A DNA stretch of 36,746 nucleotides from Bacteroidales bacterium UBA6248 (GCA_002441345.1 DJVU01000079.1:55797-92542); one strand, 5' to 3'; positions 16,749 to 25,042 are shown, numbered from the stretch's first letter. A program made the numbers and translations. Notes: a model not told the origin generated them from the letters alone.

Positions 16749-17741
16749 ATGAGAGACTGGTTCAGAAACAGGCGGGGCGGAAGATTAATCTTTATTGCAG
16801 GGTTTATCCCCCTGTTGTTTACCATTTTCCTGTCGACCGCCTCAGAACAGGAAGTTGCGATTGCTGACGAAGAAACACGACACTGCCTATCGTGCCACGG
16901 TTCCTATAAATATCAGCTGACAGATACTGTAACAGGAGATGTCGCAACCCTGAAAATGCACAGCGACCTGTTTATTGACCCTTTAGCATACAGCAATGCC
17001 ACACACGGCACATTCAAATGCACCGATTGCCATTCAGCTGACTACACCATTCATCCGCATCCGATCAGCACAAAGTTCGAGTTGCAGTATGCATGTATGG
17101 ATTGCCATGGAGGAGATGAGATGTATGCTTCGTTCCACTTCGAAACCATAGAGGAAGAGTATCTGAAGAGCATTCATGCAACGGAACTCGGCGATGAATT
17201 TACATGCTGGAGCTGCCACAATCCGCACACGTACAAGCTATCGGACAAACAGCCGGGTCAGCTTGTAAACCGGGTTGCCATGAACAATGCAGCTTGTCTG
17301 AACTGTCACGGCAACATCGACAACTACGCAGTTCTGATCGAGAAAGAGCTGCCTGATCTTATCAAGAGTCATGAATGGCTTCCGAACCAGAGTCTGCATT
17401 TCCGGAAAGTAAGGTGTATTGACTGCCATGCCGCCAACAACGACAGCATTCTGGTAGCACACTTTGTACTTCCCGCCGATCAGTCGGTACGCAATTGTGT
17501 GGAGTGCCACTCCACCAACTCCATTCTGATGGCATCGCTCTACAAGCATCAGGCGGTAGAAAAGCGGAACAGTCTTGGTTTCTACAATGGTGTAATCATG
17601 AATGAAGCTTACGTAATCGGTGCGAACAGGAACTATTACCTGAACATCGCCAGCATTGTAATCTTCATCATGGTTTTAATAGGAATTGCAATTCACGCAA
17701 CATTAAGGTATATCCACAGGCACAAGAGACATGGCAACTAA
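16749..17741 (+). CDS. Membrane-anchored heptaheme cytochrome c
   Basis: A 330-residue multiheme cytochrome with seven CxxCH sites: Cys46, Cys91, Cys116, Cys153, Cys183, Cys223 and Cys250 are the first cysteines. An N-terminal hydrophobic segment (about 13-30) and a C-terminal membrane helix (about 297-318, YYLNIASIVIFIMVLIGIAI) place the heme domain in the periplasm. Many additional His residues (for example His71, His86, His130, His143, His217) can serve as distal ligands. Its stop overlaps the start of the cytochrome b gene by 11 bases, so the two are almost certainly subunits of one quinol-oxidising membrane complex, comparable in layout to multiheme/cytochrome b modules of metal-reducing bacteria. 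The specific electron acceptor is unknown. Confidence 0.9.
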   Translation: MRDWFRNRRGGRLIFIAGFIPLLFTIFLSTASEQEVAIADEETRHCLSCHGSYKYQLTDTVTGDVATLKMHSDLFIDPLAYSNATHGTFKCTDCHSADYTIHPHPISTKFELQYACMDCHGGDEMYASFHFETIEEEYLKSIHATELGDEFTCWSCHNPHTYKLSDKQPGQLVNRVAMNNAACLNCHGNIDNYAVLIEKELPDLIKSHEWLPNQSLHFRKVRCIDCHAANNDSILVAHFVLPADQSVRNCVECHSTNSILMASLYKHQAVEKRNSLGFYNGVIMNEAYVIGANRNYYLNIASIVIFIMVLIGIAIHATLRYIHRHKRHGN

Positions 17742-18411
17742 AAAGATTTATTTATACCCACTGTGGCTCCGAATCTGGCACCACGTTAACGCGTTGCTCA
17801 TGATTATCCTCATAGCCACAGGAATCAGCATGCAGTACTCTAATCCCAGCTATCCGCTTATACGGTTCGACATAGCTGTAAGTCTGCACAACATAGCCGG
17901 AATATTGCTGACGCTGTCTTACTTTTACTTCTTTCTGGGCGTACTGTTTACCTCAATCGGCAGGCACTACGTGATGAAGCAGGGCTTTTTCAAAGCATTC
18001 TTCCAGCAGGCGAAGTACTATATGTTTGGCATTTTCAAGGGAGACCCGCATCCGTTCCCGGTGAATGAAACCAGAAAGTTCAATCCGATTCAGCAGATTA
18101 CCTACAACGTGATAATGCACGCAATTACACCATTCACGTTTATCACCGGCTGGGCTTTGCTATACCCTGAAACTATCATTTTAAACGTTTTTGGCTACAG
18201 CGGCATCATGCTCACTAGTTTATTCCATGTTGCTGCCGGCTTTCTTATATCCGTATTTCTGGTAATTCATCTATATTTTATAACGGTTGGGCATTCTCTG
18301 ACTGCCAATATGAAAAGTATGATTACCGGATATCACGAAGTTGAGGAAGGAAACGAAATTAATTCTACAGAAGAAACAAAGAAAGTAACCGAAAGCTCCA
18401 ACAATTCCTAA
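17731..18411 (+). CDS. Cytochrome b (b561/thiosulfate-reductase type), membrane subunit
   Basis: A 226-residue membrane protein with four main transmembrane helices (about 22-40, 52-78, 130-150 and 165-195). Candidate heme-b ligands are His17 or His18 in RIWHHVNALL, His53 in VSLHNIAGIL, His127 in VIMHAITPF and the His residues in SLFHVAAG and VIHLYF, consistent with diheme cytochrome b of the b561/Ni-hydrogenase family (PF01292 type). The start overlaps the heptaheme cytochrome gene by 11 bases, suggesting translational coupling and a shared complex that takes electrons from the quinone pool. The last 30 residues are polar, rich in Glu, Ser and Thr, and probably cytoplasmic. Confidence 0.88.
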   Translation: MATKKIYLYPLWLRIWHHVNALLMIILIATGISMQYSNPSYPLIRFDIAVSLHNIAGILLTLSYFYFFLGVLFTSIGRHYVMKQGFFKAFFQQAKYYMFGIFKGDPHPFPVNETRKFNPIQQITYNVIMHAITPFTFITGWALLYPETIILNVFGYSGIMLTSLFHVAAGFLISVFLVIHLYFITVGHSLTANMKSMITGYHEVEEGNEINSTEETKKVTESSNNS

Positions 18412-18432
18412 ACTGTTAAACAACACACACAC

Positions 18433-19764
18433 ATGAAAAGACAACTCACGTTAGTAACACTCACAACACTGGTATTCTTTGTGTTGGGAAACCTGCTCAT
18501 GAGCGGATGTACCAAAGAAGGTCCGGCCGGTAAAGACGGCAAGGACGGCGCCGACGGTGCCGATGGAACAGCCAGTTGTATTACCTGTCACAGTCCCGAC
18601 GGCATTGAAATTGCCGCGACACAATTCCAGCTTTCCAAGCATTCGTGGGGAGGTGCAGCTTTTGAAGAGGCTGGCAACGCCACCTGTGGACCCTGCCATG
18701 TTTCGGAAGCATTCAAGTATGTTTGCCAGTTCGGCACTCCTGCAACTTTTTCACTCAACACCACAACCAACAGGTATGTAAATGATTACGTAGTTCCGGC
18801 GTCCGTAACTTACGGTGAAATCACCTGTTCTACCTGTCACAGCAGCATTCACGCAACCTATGGCCCCGACGATCTGGCGCTTACTACGGTAGCTCCGGTA
18901 CCCATGTCAATGTGGGGCGGAGCTAAAACCATCGACATAAAAGCCGACGGCGGACGCAGCAACCTTTGCGTAAAATGTCACCAGCCAAGGCCTCTTACTG
19001 CTTCTGCAGGCGACGGCAATGTGCTTGACTACAATGCTTTGGCTTCAAATCCGGGCGCAGTGTTTTATGATGCAGCCGCTTCAGGCAACAAACTGAGACC
19101 CGCTTACAGAACGCACGTTCATTACGGATCGGTTGGAGCAGTTTATGCTGGTGTCGGTGGTGTTGAATTCCCCGGCATTGCCTATGAGAATTCCGTGCAC
19201 ACCAACATCGCTTCCTGCCAGGACTGCCACATGGCACCCATGCAGGGACGTGCCGGCGGACACACTTTCTCGGCAGTTTCAAACTTTAACGGTTGTAACG
19301 CAGACGGTTGCCACAGCAACGCTTCAGCAAGCTCTGACTTCCTGTGGAACACTCCGCGTGCAAACGTAAAAGCCAAATTGGATGCCCTGGGTGCTGCCCT
19401 CGCAATCAACGGTGTTGACATCATGAACAGAAATCCCGACCGCGATCACAACCTGTGGTACAACAATACCACCAATCGTTACGACGGATACCTTAACATC
19501 TACGATCCGATCAACAATCCCAGCGGTCCTGACACCAATCCCGGCGGAGTATTCCAGAACCCCAGCCCATCCAACTCATGGAGCCAGGCACAGAAGGATT
19601 ACAATCTGACGCTTCCGAAACTTACCCTCACCAACGCTCAGATGGGAGCCATCATCAACTTCCAGCTCTGCCTCAGGGATTACAGCCTTGGTATTCACAA
19701 CTACAAATATACCATGGCTCTTCTGCAGAACTCTTTGACTGCACTTGGCCAGAACGCGATCTAA
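18433..19764 (+). CDS. Hexaheme cytochrome c lipoprotein with collagen-like linker
   Basis: A 443-residue lipoprotein: signal peptide with lipobox LMSGC (Cys26), then a short Gly-X-Y stretch (GPAGKDGKDGADGADGT, residues 30-46), then the heme domain. Five CxxCH sites begin at Cys49, Cys85, Cys132, Cys179 and Cys262, and a sixth site CNADGCH (Cys288-His294) is of the CX4CH type. The C-terminal 140 residues have no heme motif. The collagen-like segment probably works as an extended tether that lifts the heme domain off the membrane. The gene follows the cytochrome b gene by 21 bases and is ended by a terminator. It may be the terminal reductase or an electron-exit protein at the outer membrane; the substrate is not evident. 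Confidence 0.88.
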   Translation: MKRQLTLVTLTTLVFFVLGNLLMSGCTKEGPAGKDGKDGADGADGTASCITCHSPDGIEIAATQFQLSKHSWGGAAFEEAGNATCGPCHVSEAFKYVCQFGTPATFSLNTTTNRYVNDYVVPASVTYGEITCSTCHSSIHATYGPDDLALTTVAPVPMSMWGGAKTIDIKADGGRSNLCVKCHQPRPLTASAGDGNVLDYNALASNPGAVFYDAAASGNKLRPAYRTHVHYGSVGAVYAGVGGVEFPGIAYENSVHTNIASCQDCHMAPMQGRAGGHTFSAVSNFNGCNADGCHSNASASSDFLWNTPRANVKAKLDALGAALAINGVDIMNRNPDRDHNLWYNNTTNRYDGYLNIYDPINNPSGPDTNPGGVFQNPSPSNSWSQAQKDYNLTLPKLTLTNAQMGAIINFQLCLRDYSLGIHNYKYTMALLQNSLTALGQNAI

Positions 19765-19794
19765 ACAGTAAACGAGCTTATAAAGGTTACACCG

Positions 19795-19832
19795 GAACCG
19801 TTGCATTCACACAGCAACGGTTCTTTTTTTTT
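19795..19832 (+). terminator. Intrinsic terminator closing the cytochrome locus
   Basis: GAACCGTTGC (19795-19804) pairs perfectly with GCAACGGTTC (19814-19823) and is followed by nine T residues. Confidence 0.92.
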
Positions 19833-19903
19833 CTGAATTCCCCAATTTTGCACCGGTAAAAAGCATTCCGAATCAGGGCCGAAAAAAATTTACCGTATTG
19901 AAT

Positions 19904-19911
19904 TAGTTTTG
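19904..19911 (+). promoter_or_regulatory. -7 promoter element TAGTTTTG
   Basis: A perfect TAnnTTTG 25 bases before the ATG of the barrel gene at 19937. No clear -33. Confidence 0.45.
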
Positions 19912-19936
19912 TACCCAAAATCAAAACACGAATTCC

Positions 19937-20638
19937 ATGAAACCTGTTTCATACCTGCTAACAGTATTTATGATTCCTCTTCTGGCTGTATCTCAGTCAG
20001 TACCACTCAATTTTACCATACAATCGGGTGTCGGGCTTCCATTGGGTGCCTTTGCAGGAAAAAACCTGGATGGTGGGAGCTTCACCTTACCCGGATTAAG
20101 CGTTTCGGGCGAAATTGCGATACAAACCGAAACCGTCTGGGGTGCTTTTGTCCAGGGAGGTATCCAGTTTAATCCTGTAGATGTGGGGGCTCTGGGTGCC
20201 GAAAAAGTAAAAGCCGATCCGTTTCTGGCTGATGTGTACATACGCAGCGAAGCATTCCGGGTGGTACATCTGCTGGCAGGGACAGTCATCACCCATAAGG
20301 CCGGCGGATTTCTGGTGATGGAATACAGAGCCGGAGCCGGAGCTTTTTTTTCATCCACACCATATCAATACTACTGGCCGACTTATGAAATGCTGGGCAG
20401 CAATAACCCGTATGAAATTTCCTCTTCGCGCGATGTAAGCTTCGCCGGAATGACGGGAGCCGGAATTTTTGCATCTCCGACCGGTTGCTACCGCATTGGG
20501 CTTTCAGGGCAAATTATTCATTCAGCAGCAGCTTTTGATTTTGTGACACAATCGGGCATACGCACCGACAAACGTACTATTACAATGCTGAATGTAACAG
20601 CATCGGTACAGATAACCTTGTTCAGCCTCCGAAAATAA
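19937..20638 (+). CDS. Predicted outer-membrane beta-barrel protein, unknown family
   Basis: A 233-residue protein with a signal peptide (MKPVSYLLTVFMIPLLAVSQ) and a mature part rich in Gly, Ser and aromatic residues in alternating strands (FTIQSGVGLPLGAFAG, GAFVQGGIQF, GGFLVMEYRAGAGAFF, ITMLNVTASVQITLFSL). This is the pattern of small outer-membrane barrels common in Bacteroidota. No catalytic or heme motif is visible. It has its own -7 element and terminator and so is monocistronic. It follows the cytochrome locus but a terminator separates them. Confidence 0.65.
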   Translation: MKPVSYLLTVFMIPLLAVSQSVPLNFTIQSGVGLPLGAFAGKNLDGGSFTLPGLSVSGEIAIQTETVWGAFVQGGIQFNPVDVGALGAEKVKADPFLADVYIRSEAFRVVHLLAGTVITHKAGGFLVMEYRAGAGAFFSSTPYQYYWPTYEMLGSNNPYEISSSRDVSFAGMTGAGIFASPTGCYRIGLSGQIIHSAAAFDFVTQSGIRTDKRTITMLNVTASVQITLFSLRK

Positions 20639-20687
20639 GTTTGTCAGAACAGGAAACCGGTAAGGCAGACTACCGGATTCAATAAGG

Positions 20688-20722
20688 AACGGCGGAGCAC
20701 CTTAAACAGGTGCTCCGCCGTT
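20688..20722. terminator. Bidirectional terminator between barrel gene and rho
   Basis: AACGGCGGAGCACCT (20688-20702) and AGGTGCTCCGCCGTT (20708-20722) form a perfect 15-bp stem with a five-base loop, between convergent gene ends. Confidence 0.85.
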
Positions 20723-20752
20723 ATTTATTCCCCGGAAGATGAACTCCAGGTT

Positions 20753-22669
20753 TTAGCCGTTCATGGAAATCAGGAACTCCTCGTTGCTTTGGGTATATTT
20801 CATTTTCTCTTTCAGGAACTCCATTGCTTCCAGCGGATTCATGTCGGCAAGATGGTTGCGGAGGATCCAGATGCGCTGGAGAGTTTCTTTATCGAGCAGC
20901 AGATCTTCGCGGCGTGTGCTTGATGCAACGATATCGATTGCCGGATAGATGCGTTTATTCGAGAGTTTTCGATCGAGCTGAAGCTCCATATTGCCGGTTC
21001 CTTTAAACTCTTCGAAGATCACTTCATCCATTTTGGAGCCGGTATCGATAAGGGCTGTCGCGATGATGGTGAGCGACCCTCCGTTTTCGATCTGACGGGC
21101 AGCACCGAAGAAGCGTTTGGGTTTTTGAAGGGCATTGGCTTCCACACCACCCGAGAGTACCTTGCCGGATGCCGGGGAAACGGTATTGTAAGCACGGGCC
21201 AGCCGGGTGATGGAGTCGAGCAGAATAACCACATCGTGACCGCATTCGGTCATGCGTTTGGCTTTTTCAAGCACGATGTTCGCAATTTTTACATGTCTGT
21301 CGGCCGGTTCGTCGAAAGTTGACGCAATAACTTCGGCATTTACGCTTCGAGCCATATCGGTCACCTCTTCAGGACGTTCATCGATCAGCAGAACGATGAG
21401 GTACGCTTCGGGGTGGTTGGCTGCAATTGCATTGGCAATTTCTTTCAGAAGAACGGTTTTACCGGTTTTGGGCTGAGCAACGATAAGTCCGCGTTGTCCT
21501 TTGCCAATGGGGGCAAAGAGATCAATAATGCGGGTTGACATGCTGGAGCCTGTGTGGCCGGTAAGGGTAAATTTCTTCTCCGGGAAAAGCGGGGTAAGGT
21601 AGTCGAACGGGATACGGTCGCGCACCTCGTCGGGTGTACGGCCATTGATCAGTTCAACTTTAATGAGCGGGAAATATTTTTCGCCGTCTTTAGGCGGACG
21701 AATGGTTCCTCTGACGGTATCACCGGTTTTAAGTCCAAAAAGTTTGATCTGGGACTGTGAAACGTACACGTCGTCGGGAGAGTTGAGGTAGAAATAATCG
21801 GAGGAGCGGAGGAAGCCATAGCCGTCGGGCATAATTTCCAGGACTCCGTCGGTGGATATAAAACCATCAAACTCCCAGGTATATTCTTCGCGGCGGCGTT
21901 CGGGGTAGCGTTGTTGTTGTCTGGGATTAAAGTCGCGTCCGTAGCGATCGCCTGCAGGCCGCACGGGTTCCGGTTCGGGAATGCGTTCCAGGGGGGGAGG
22001 CGGCGGAGGAAGAATCATAGGTTCTTCAACCTTGGCTTCGGGAACAGAAGGAGCGGCAATAACCTTTTCTTCCGGAGCAATCGTTACTTCAGGTTCTTCC
22101 TCAATGATGGGAGCATTACTAAGTTCGAGGGCTTCCTTATCGATGTGATCGGATTTGGATTCCGAAACCGGCACGGGCTTGGGAGCCTTTACGGAATCAT
22201 CTCTTTTAGGTCTGCCGCGCTTGCGTTTTGCAGGTTCCTGTTTCTCCTCTCTTGGCGTTACAGCTTTGGGTTCAGGTTTATTCTGGCTTGCCGGGGCTTC
22301 GCTTGCAGGAGCAGCGGCTTTTACCTCTTCCGGCTTACGTGGGCTGACTTTTTCGGCATTACCGTTACCGGCAGAGGGTGCAATGCTGGGATCGGATGAA
22401 GCTACCGGAGTTCGTCCACCCTTCTGAAACTGCGGCTTACCCTTTACGGAACGTTCGTCCGGAAGGCGCTGACGCTTGTGGCGGTTGTTTTCCCTTGCTT
22501 CCTTTTCCTTCTCCAGCATTTCTTTGGAAGGATTAAGTGCCTGATAGTCCAAAATCTGATAAACCAGATCCTGCTTGCCCATGGTGTCGATGCGGGGAAC
22601 ACTCAGCCCCCTGGCAATGTCTTTCAGCTCATCGATTGATTTGCTGTTAAGCTCAATAATATCGTACAT
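20753..22669 (-). CDS. rho: Transcription termination factor Rho, long-insert form
   Basis: Rho is the hexameric RNA-dependent ATPase that ends transcription. This 638-residue protein starts at 22669 (MYDIIELNSKSIDELKDIAR), a typical Rho N-terminal domain at residues 1-50; the open frame upstream of it is not homologous. Residues about 55-265 are a low-complexity insert rich in Glu, Pro, Lys, Ala and Arg, with KRKRGRPKRD inside it. The RNA-binding cold-shock fold follows (about 266-345, DGYGFLRS), then the ATPase with Walker A QPKTGKT (about 400), Walker B VVILLDSITR and the Q/R-loop region SGGVEANALQKPKRFFGAAR. E. coli Rho has about 419 residues; the excess is the insert, a usual feature in Bacteroidota. 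A leader of about 150 bases precedes the start. Confidence 0.97.
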   Translation of the reverse strand: MYDIIELNSKSIDELKDIARGLSVPRIDTMGKQDLVYQILDYQALNPSKEMLEKEKEARENNRHKRQRLPDERSVKGKPQFQKGGRTPVASSDPSIAPSAGNGNAEKVSPRKPEEVKAAAPASEAPASQNKPEPKAVTPREEKQEPAKRKRGRPKRDDSVKAPKPVPVSESKSDHIDKEALELSNAPIIEEEPEVTIAPEEKVIAAPSVPEAKVEEPMILPPPPPPLERIPEPEPVRPAGDRYGRDFNPRQQQRYPERRREEYTWEFDGFISTDGVLEIMPDGYGFLRSSDYFYLNSPDDVYVSQSQIKLFGLKTGDTVRGTIRPPKDGEKYFPLIKVELINGRTPDEVRDRIPFDYLTPLFPEKKFTLTGHTGSSMSTRIIDLFAPIGKGQRGLIVAQPKTGKTVLLKEIANAIAANHPEAYLIVLLIDERPEEVTDMARSVNAEVIASTFDEPADRHVKIANIVLEKAKRMTECGHDVVILLDSITRLARAYNTVSPASGKVLSGGVEANALQKPKRFFGAARQIENGGSLTIIATALIDTGSKMDEVIFEEFKGTGNMELQLDRKLSNKRIYPAIDIVASSTRREDLLLDKETLQRIWILRNHLADMNPLEAMEFLKEKMKYTQSNEEFLISMNG

Positions 22670-22823
22670 AAATAATTTGATGATTGTGTTGATCGTGAAA
22701 TGACCGGAAATAAAAAGATTGTGAATGTGACAACTCTCCGGAAAGATCCTATTGCTAACCGCCTTGAATAAAAGTAAGGAAAGAAGAGAAAAAAGAGAGT
22801 TGGATTGAATTACTTTGAAGCAA

Positions 22824-22851
22824 CAAAGATACAATATTTTTTTAAAACCAA
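22824..22851 (-). promoter_or_regulatory. Promoter of rho
   Basis: The minus strand reads TTG (22849-22851), a 17-base spacer and TATCTTTG (22824-22831), a perfect -7 TAnnTTTG. This predicts a leader of about 150 bases before the rho start. Confidence 0.55.
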
Positions 22852-23080
22852 GCAGTCCGGCAATAATTTATGAAACAACCTGACCTCCTTTAAGTTTTCC
22901 GCTTAGAATTCACCGTATTTTAAACAATTAAGTCTGGTTTACGCAACCCTGAGCCGGCGGCAGGTTTGTACCTTAGCGCGCTTTCCGCCCGGAAGAGTGT
23001 AAGGATGCGATAATGAGTCGAAGAAACTGTATCCTGAAAGCGGGACTCAGACTTAAAAAAATTTACTCCCTGCATTTAAG
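22852..23080. other. Intergenic space between rho and gcvT promoters
   Basis: The divergent interval from the rho start (22669) to gcvT (23135) is 465 bases. It holds the rho leader and promoter at one end and the gcvT promoter at the other. I see no gene, strong hairpin or known riboswitch in the middle; in particular I cannot recognise the tandem glycine-riboswitch cores upstream of gcvT. Confidence 0.4.
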
Positions 23081-23109
23081 TTTCATGTCGAAAAAATCCC
23101 GTAGGTTTG
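23081..23109 (+). promoter_or_regulatory. Promoter of gcvT
   Basis: TTTC (23081-23084, one mismatch to the -33 TTTG), a 17-base spacer and TAGGTTTG (23102-23109), a perfect -7 element, 25 bases before the start codon. Confidence 0.55.
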
Positions 23110-23134
23110 CCTCATTAATCAAATCATAGTTGTT

Positions 23135-24223
23135 ATGAAACATACTGCATTCACAGCCCGGCACGAAGCGCTGGGAGCCAAGATGGTAGAGTTTGCCGGT
23201 TTTTACATGCCCGTTCAGTACGAAGGATTGAACGCGGAGCATGAAACGGTGCGTAAAGGCGTCGGCGTTTTTGATGTTTCGCACATGGGCGAGTTTTGGG
23301 TTAAAGGTCCGAAAGCCCTCGATTTTGTTCAGCGGGTTACTTCAAACGATGCTTCAAAGCTGGCCGATGGGAAGGTGCAGTATAGTTGCTTTCCCAACAA
23401 CCAGGGCGGAATAGTTGACGACCTGCTGGTTTACCGCGTGGATGCAGAAACCTATCTGCTTGTTGTAAACGCAGCCAACATCGATAAAGACTGGGCATGG
23501 TGCACCAGTCAGAATACCATGGGCGCTGATCTTTACAATGCTTCGGATGAAATATCCCAGCTTGCCATTCAGGGACCGCTTGCGCTGAAAGCCATGCAGA
23601 AACTTACCTCCACTCCTGTTACCGACATGGAGTATTATACCTTTAAAAAGCTGGAATTTGCCGGGGTTAAGGATGTAATTCTTTCAACTACGGGTTATAC
23701 CGGTTCGGGCGGATGTGAAATTTACTTCGCTAATGAAGACGCCGGAAAAATATGGGATGCCGTATTTGAAGCCGGAGCCGAATTCGGTATCAAGCCCATC
23801 GGACTGGGAGCACGCGACACCCTGAGACTCGAGATGGGATTCTGCCTTTACGGAAACGACATCAACGACACTACATCACCCATTGAAGCCGGGCTTGGCT
23901 GGATCACCAAATTCACCGACGAAAAGGACTTTATCAATAAAGCAGCCCTTCTGAAACAAAAAACCGAAGGCGTAAGCAAAAAGCTTGTTGGTTTTGAAAT
24001 GGTCGACAAGGGGATTCCCCGTCAGCACTACCCCATACTTGATGCCGAAGGGAATACCATAGGAGAAGTTACTTCCGGAACACAGGCTCCTTCGCTGAAA
24101 ACAGCCATTGGAATGGGATATGTACCTGCTTCCTATGCCAAAGCCGACACGGAAATATTTATCAGCATACGCGATAAATCGCTGAAAGCAAAAGTGGTAA
24201 AACTGCCTTTTTATAAGGGTTGA
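23135..24223 (+). CDS. gcvT: Glycine cleavage system T protein (aminomethyltransferase)
   Basis: GcvT transfers the methylene group from the aminomethyl-lipoyl H protein to tetrahydrofolate and releases ammonia. The 362-residue length and motifs fit the family: the N-terminal FYMPVQYEGLNAEHETVRKG, VFDVSHMGEF, the folate-site GGIVDDLLVY (Asp95/Asp96), TGYTGSGGCEIYF, GARDTLRLEMGFCLYGND and the C-terminal EVTSGTQAPSLKTAIGMGYV. The start is supported by the promoter 25 bases upstream. No gcvH or gcvP lies nearby, so the system is dispersed in this genome. A terminator follows. Confidence 0.97.
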   Translation: MKHTAFTARHEALGAKMVEFAGFYMPVQYEGLNAEHETVRKGVGVFDVSHMGEFWVKGPKALDFVQRVTSNDASKLADGKVQYSCFPNNQGGIVDDLLVYRVDAETYLLVVNAANIDKDWAWCTSQNTMGADLYNASDEISQLAIQGPLALKAMQKLTSTPVTDMEYYTFKKLEFAGVKDVILSTTGYTGSGGCEIYFANEDAGKIWDAVFEAGAEFGIKPIGLGARDTLRLEMGFCLYGNDINDTTSPIEAGLGWITKFTDEKDFINKAALLKQKTEGVSKKLVGFEMVDKGIPRQHYPILDAEGNTIGEVTSGTQAPSLKTAIGMGYVPASYAKADTEIFISIRDKSLKAKVVKLPFYKG

Positions 24224-24240
24224 ACAGTACACCTTAATAA

Positions 24241-24274
24241 GGCCCGCATGCTTTACCGGTTTGCGGGTCTTTTT
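24241..24274 (+). terminator. Intrinsic terminator after gcvT
   Basis: GGCCCGCA (24241-24248) pairs with TGCGGGTC (24262-24269), one G-T pair, followed by TTTTT. Confidence 0.8.
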
Positions 24275-24291
24275 ATTTAACAAAACAACTT

Positions 24292-25020
24292 ATGGCCGGA
24301 ATCCTTGAAATATGCCTCAGCCCGGCGCTCTACCCATACCGGAATCTGAGCGGACAGCACATCACCGTTGTTATTGATATTCTGCGTTTCACCACATCTC
24401 TGATAGCTGCGTTCGACAACGGTGTACCGGCCGTTATTCCCGTAGCCACAGCTGATGAAGCGGAACAACTGCATAAAAAGGGGTATCCGGTAGCTGCCGA
24501 ACGGGAGGGGCTCAAACTGCCTTTTGCCGATTACGGCAACTCCGCAGCCGACTTTCGCACACCGGATATCAGGGGCAAAACGCTCGTATATTCAACCACC
24601 AACGGAAGCGGCGCCATAACGATGGCAGCCGGAAACGGACCGGTAGCTGCCGCAGCATTTTCGAACCTCCCGGCACTATCGGAATGGCTCAACAACCAGA
24701 ATGAAAACATCCTGATACTCTGCTCCGGATGGAAGAATCTCTTCAGCACCGAAGACACCCTTTGTGCCGGTGCCCTGGCTGAGATGCTTCTTGAAAACGG
24801 CGCATGGACTGTAAGCGGAGATGAGCCAGCCCTGGCTGTCGCCTTATGGAACCATCACAAACATAACCTAAAGGATGCTCTGATAAATACCAGCCATTAC
24901 CAGCGGCTTCTCGGGCTGGGTGTCGATCCGCTTCCGGACTATACGGTGAAAATCGGCATTTCGGAGGTTATTCCGGTTTTTGAAAGCGGAATCATCAAAA
25001 ATATACATGCACGGAATTAA
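24292..25020 (+). CDS. comB: 2-phosphosulfolactate phosphatase-family protein (ComB)
   Basis: ComB hydrolyses 2-phospho-3-sulfolactate to sulfolactate, a step of coenzyme M synthesis in methanogens. The 242-residue protein shows the family features: VVIDILRFTTSLIAA near the N-terminus with the metal-binding Asp, AEREGLKLPFADYGNS, the TLVYSTTNGSGAI motif (about 97-109), LCSGWKNLFSTEDTLCAG and the C-terminal DPLPDYTVKIG. It is a soluble Mg-dependent enzyme. Many bacteria outside the methanogens have it with no known CoM pathway, and no comA or comC is in this window, so the physiological substrate is uncertain. The M49 peptidase gene starts 22 bases downstream and may be co-transcribed. Confidence 0.87.
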   Translation: MAGILEICLSPALYPYRNLSGQHITVVIDILRFTTSLIAAFDNGVPAVIPVATADEAEQLHKKGYPVAAEREGLKLPFADYGNSAADFRTPDIRGKTLVYSTTNGSGAITMAAGNGPVAAAAFSNLPALSEWLNNQNENILILCSGWKNLFSTEDTLCAGALAEMLLENGAWTVSGDEPALAVALWNHHKHNLKDALINTSHYQRLLGLGVDPLPDYTVKIGISEVIPVFESGIIKNIHARN

Positions 25021-25042
25021 CCATTTCATTTTAACCCTGTTT

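Noticed and set aside
18449..18470. GTTAGTAACACTCACAAC, partly like the TetR operator
   Set aside because: It lies within the signal-peptide codons of the hexaheme lipoprotein and has no inverted-repeat symmetry.
22670..22834. N-terminal extension of Rho in the open frame
   Set aside because: The extra 55 residues run up to the promoter -7 element and do not resemble Rho; MYDIIELNSK is the usual start.
22852..23134. Glycine riboswitch ahead of gcvT
   Set aside because: The predicted promoter leaves only about 20 bases of leader, and no aptamer-like paired cores are seen.
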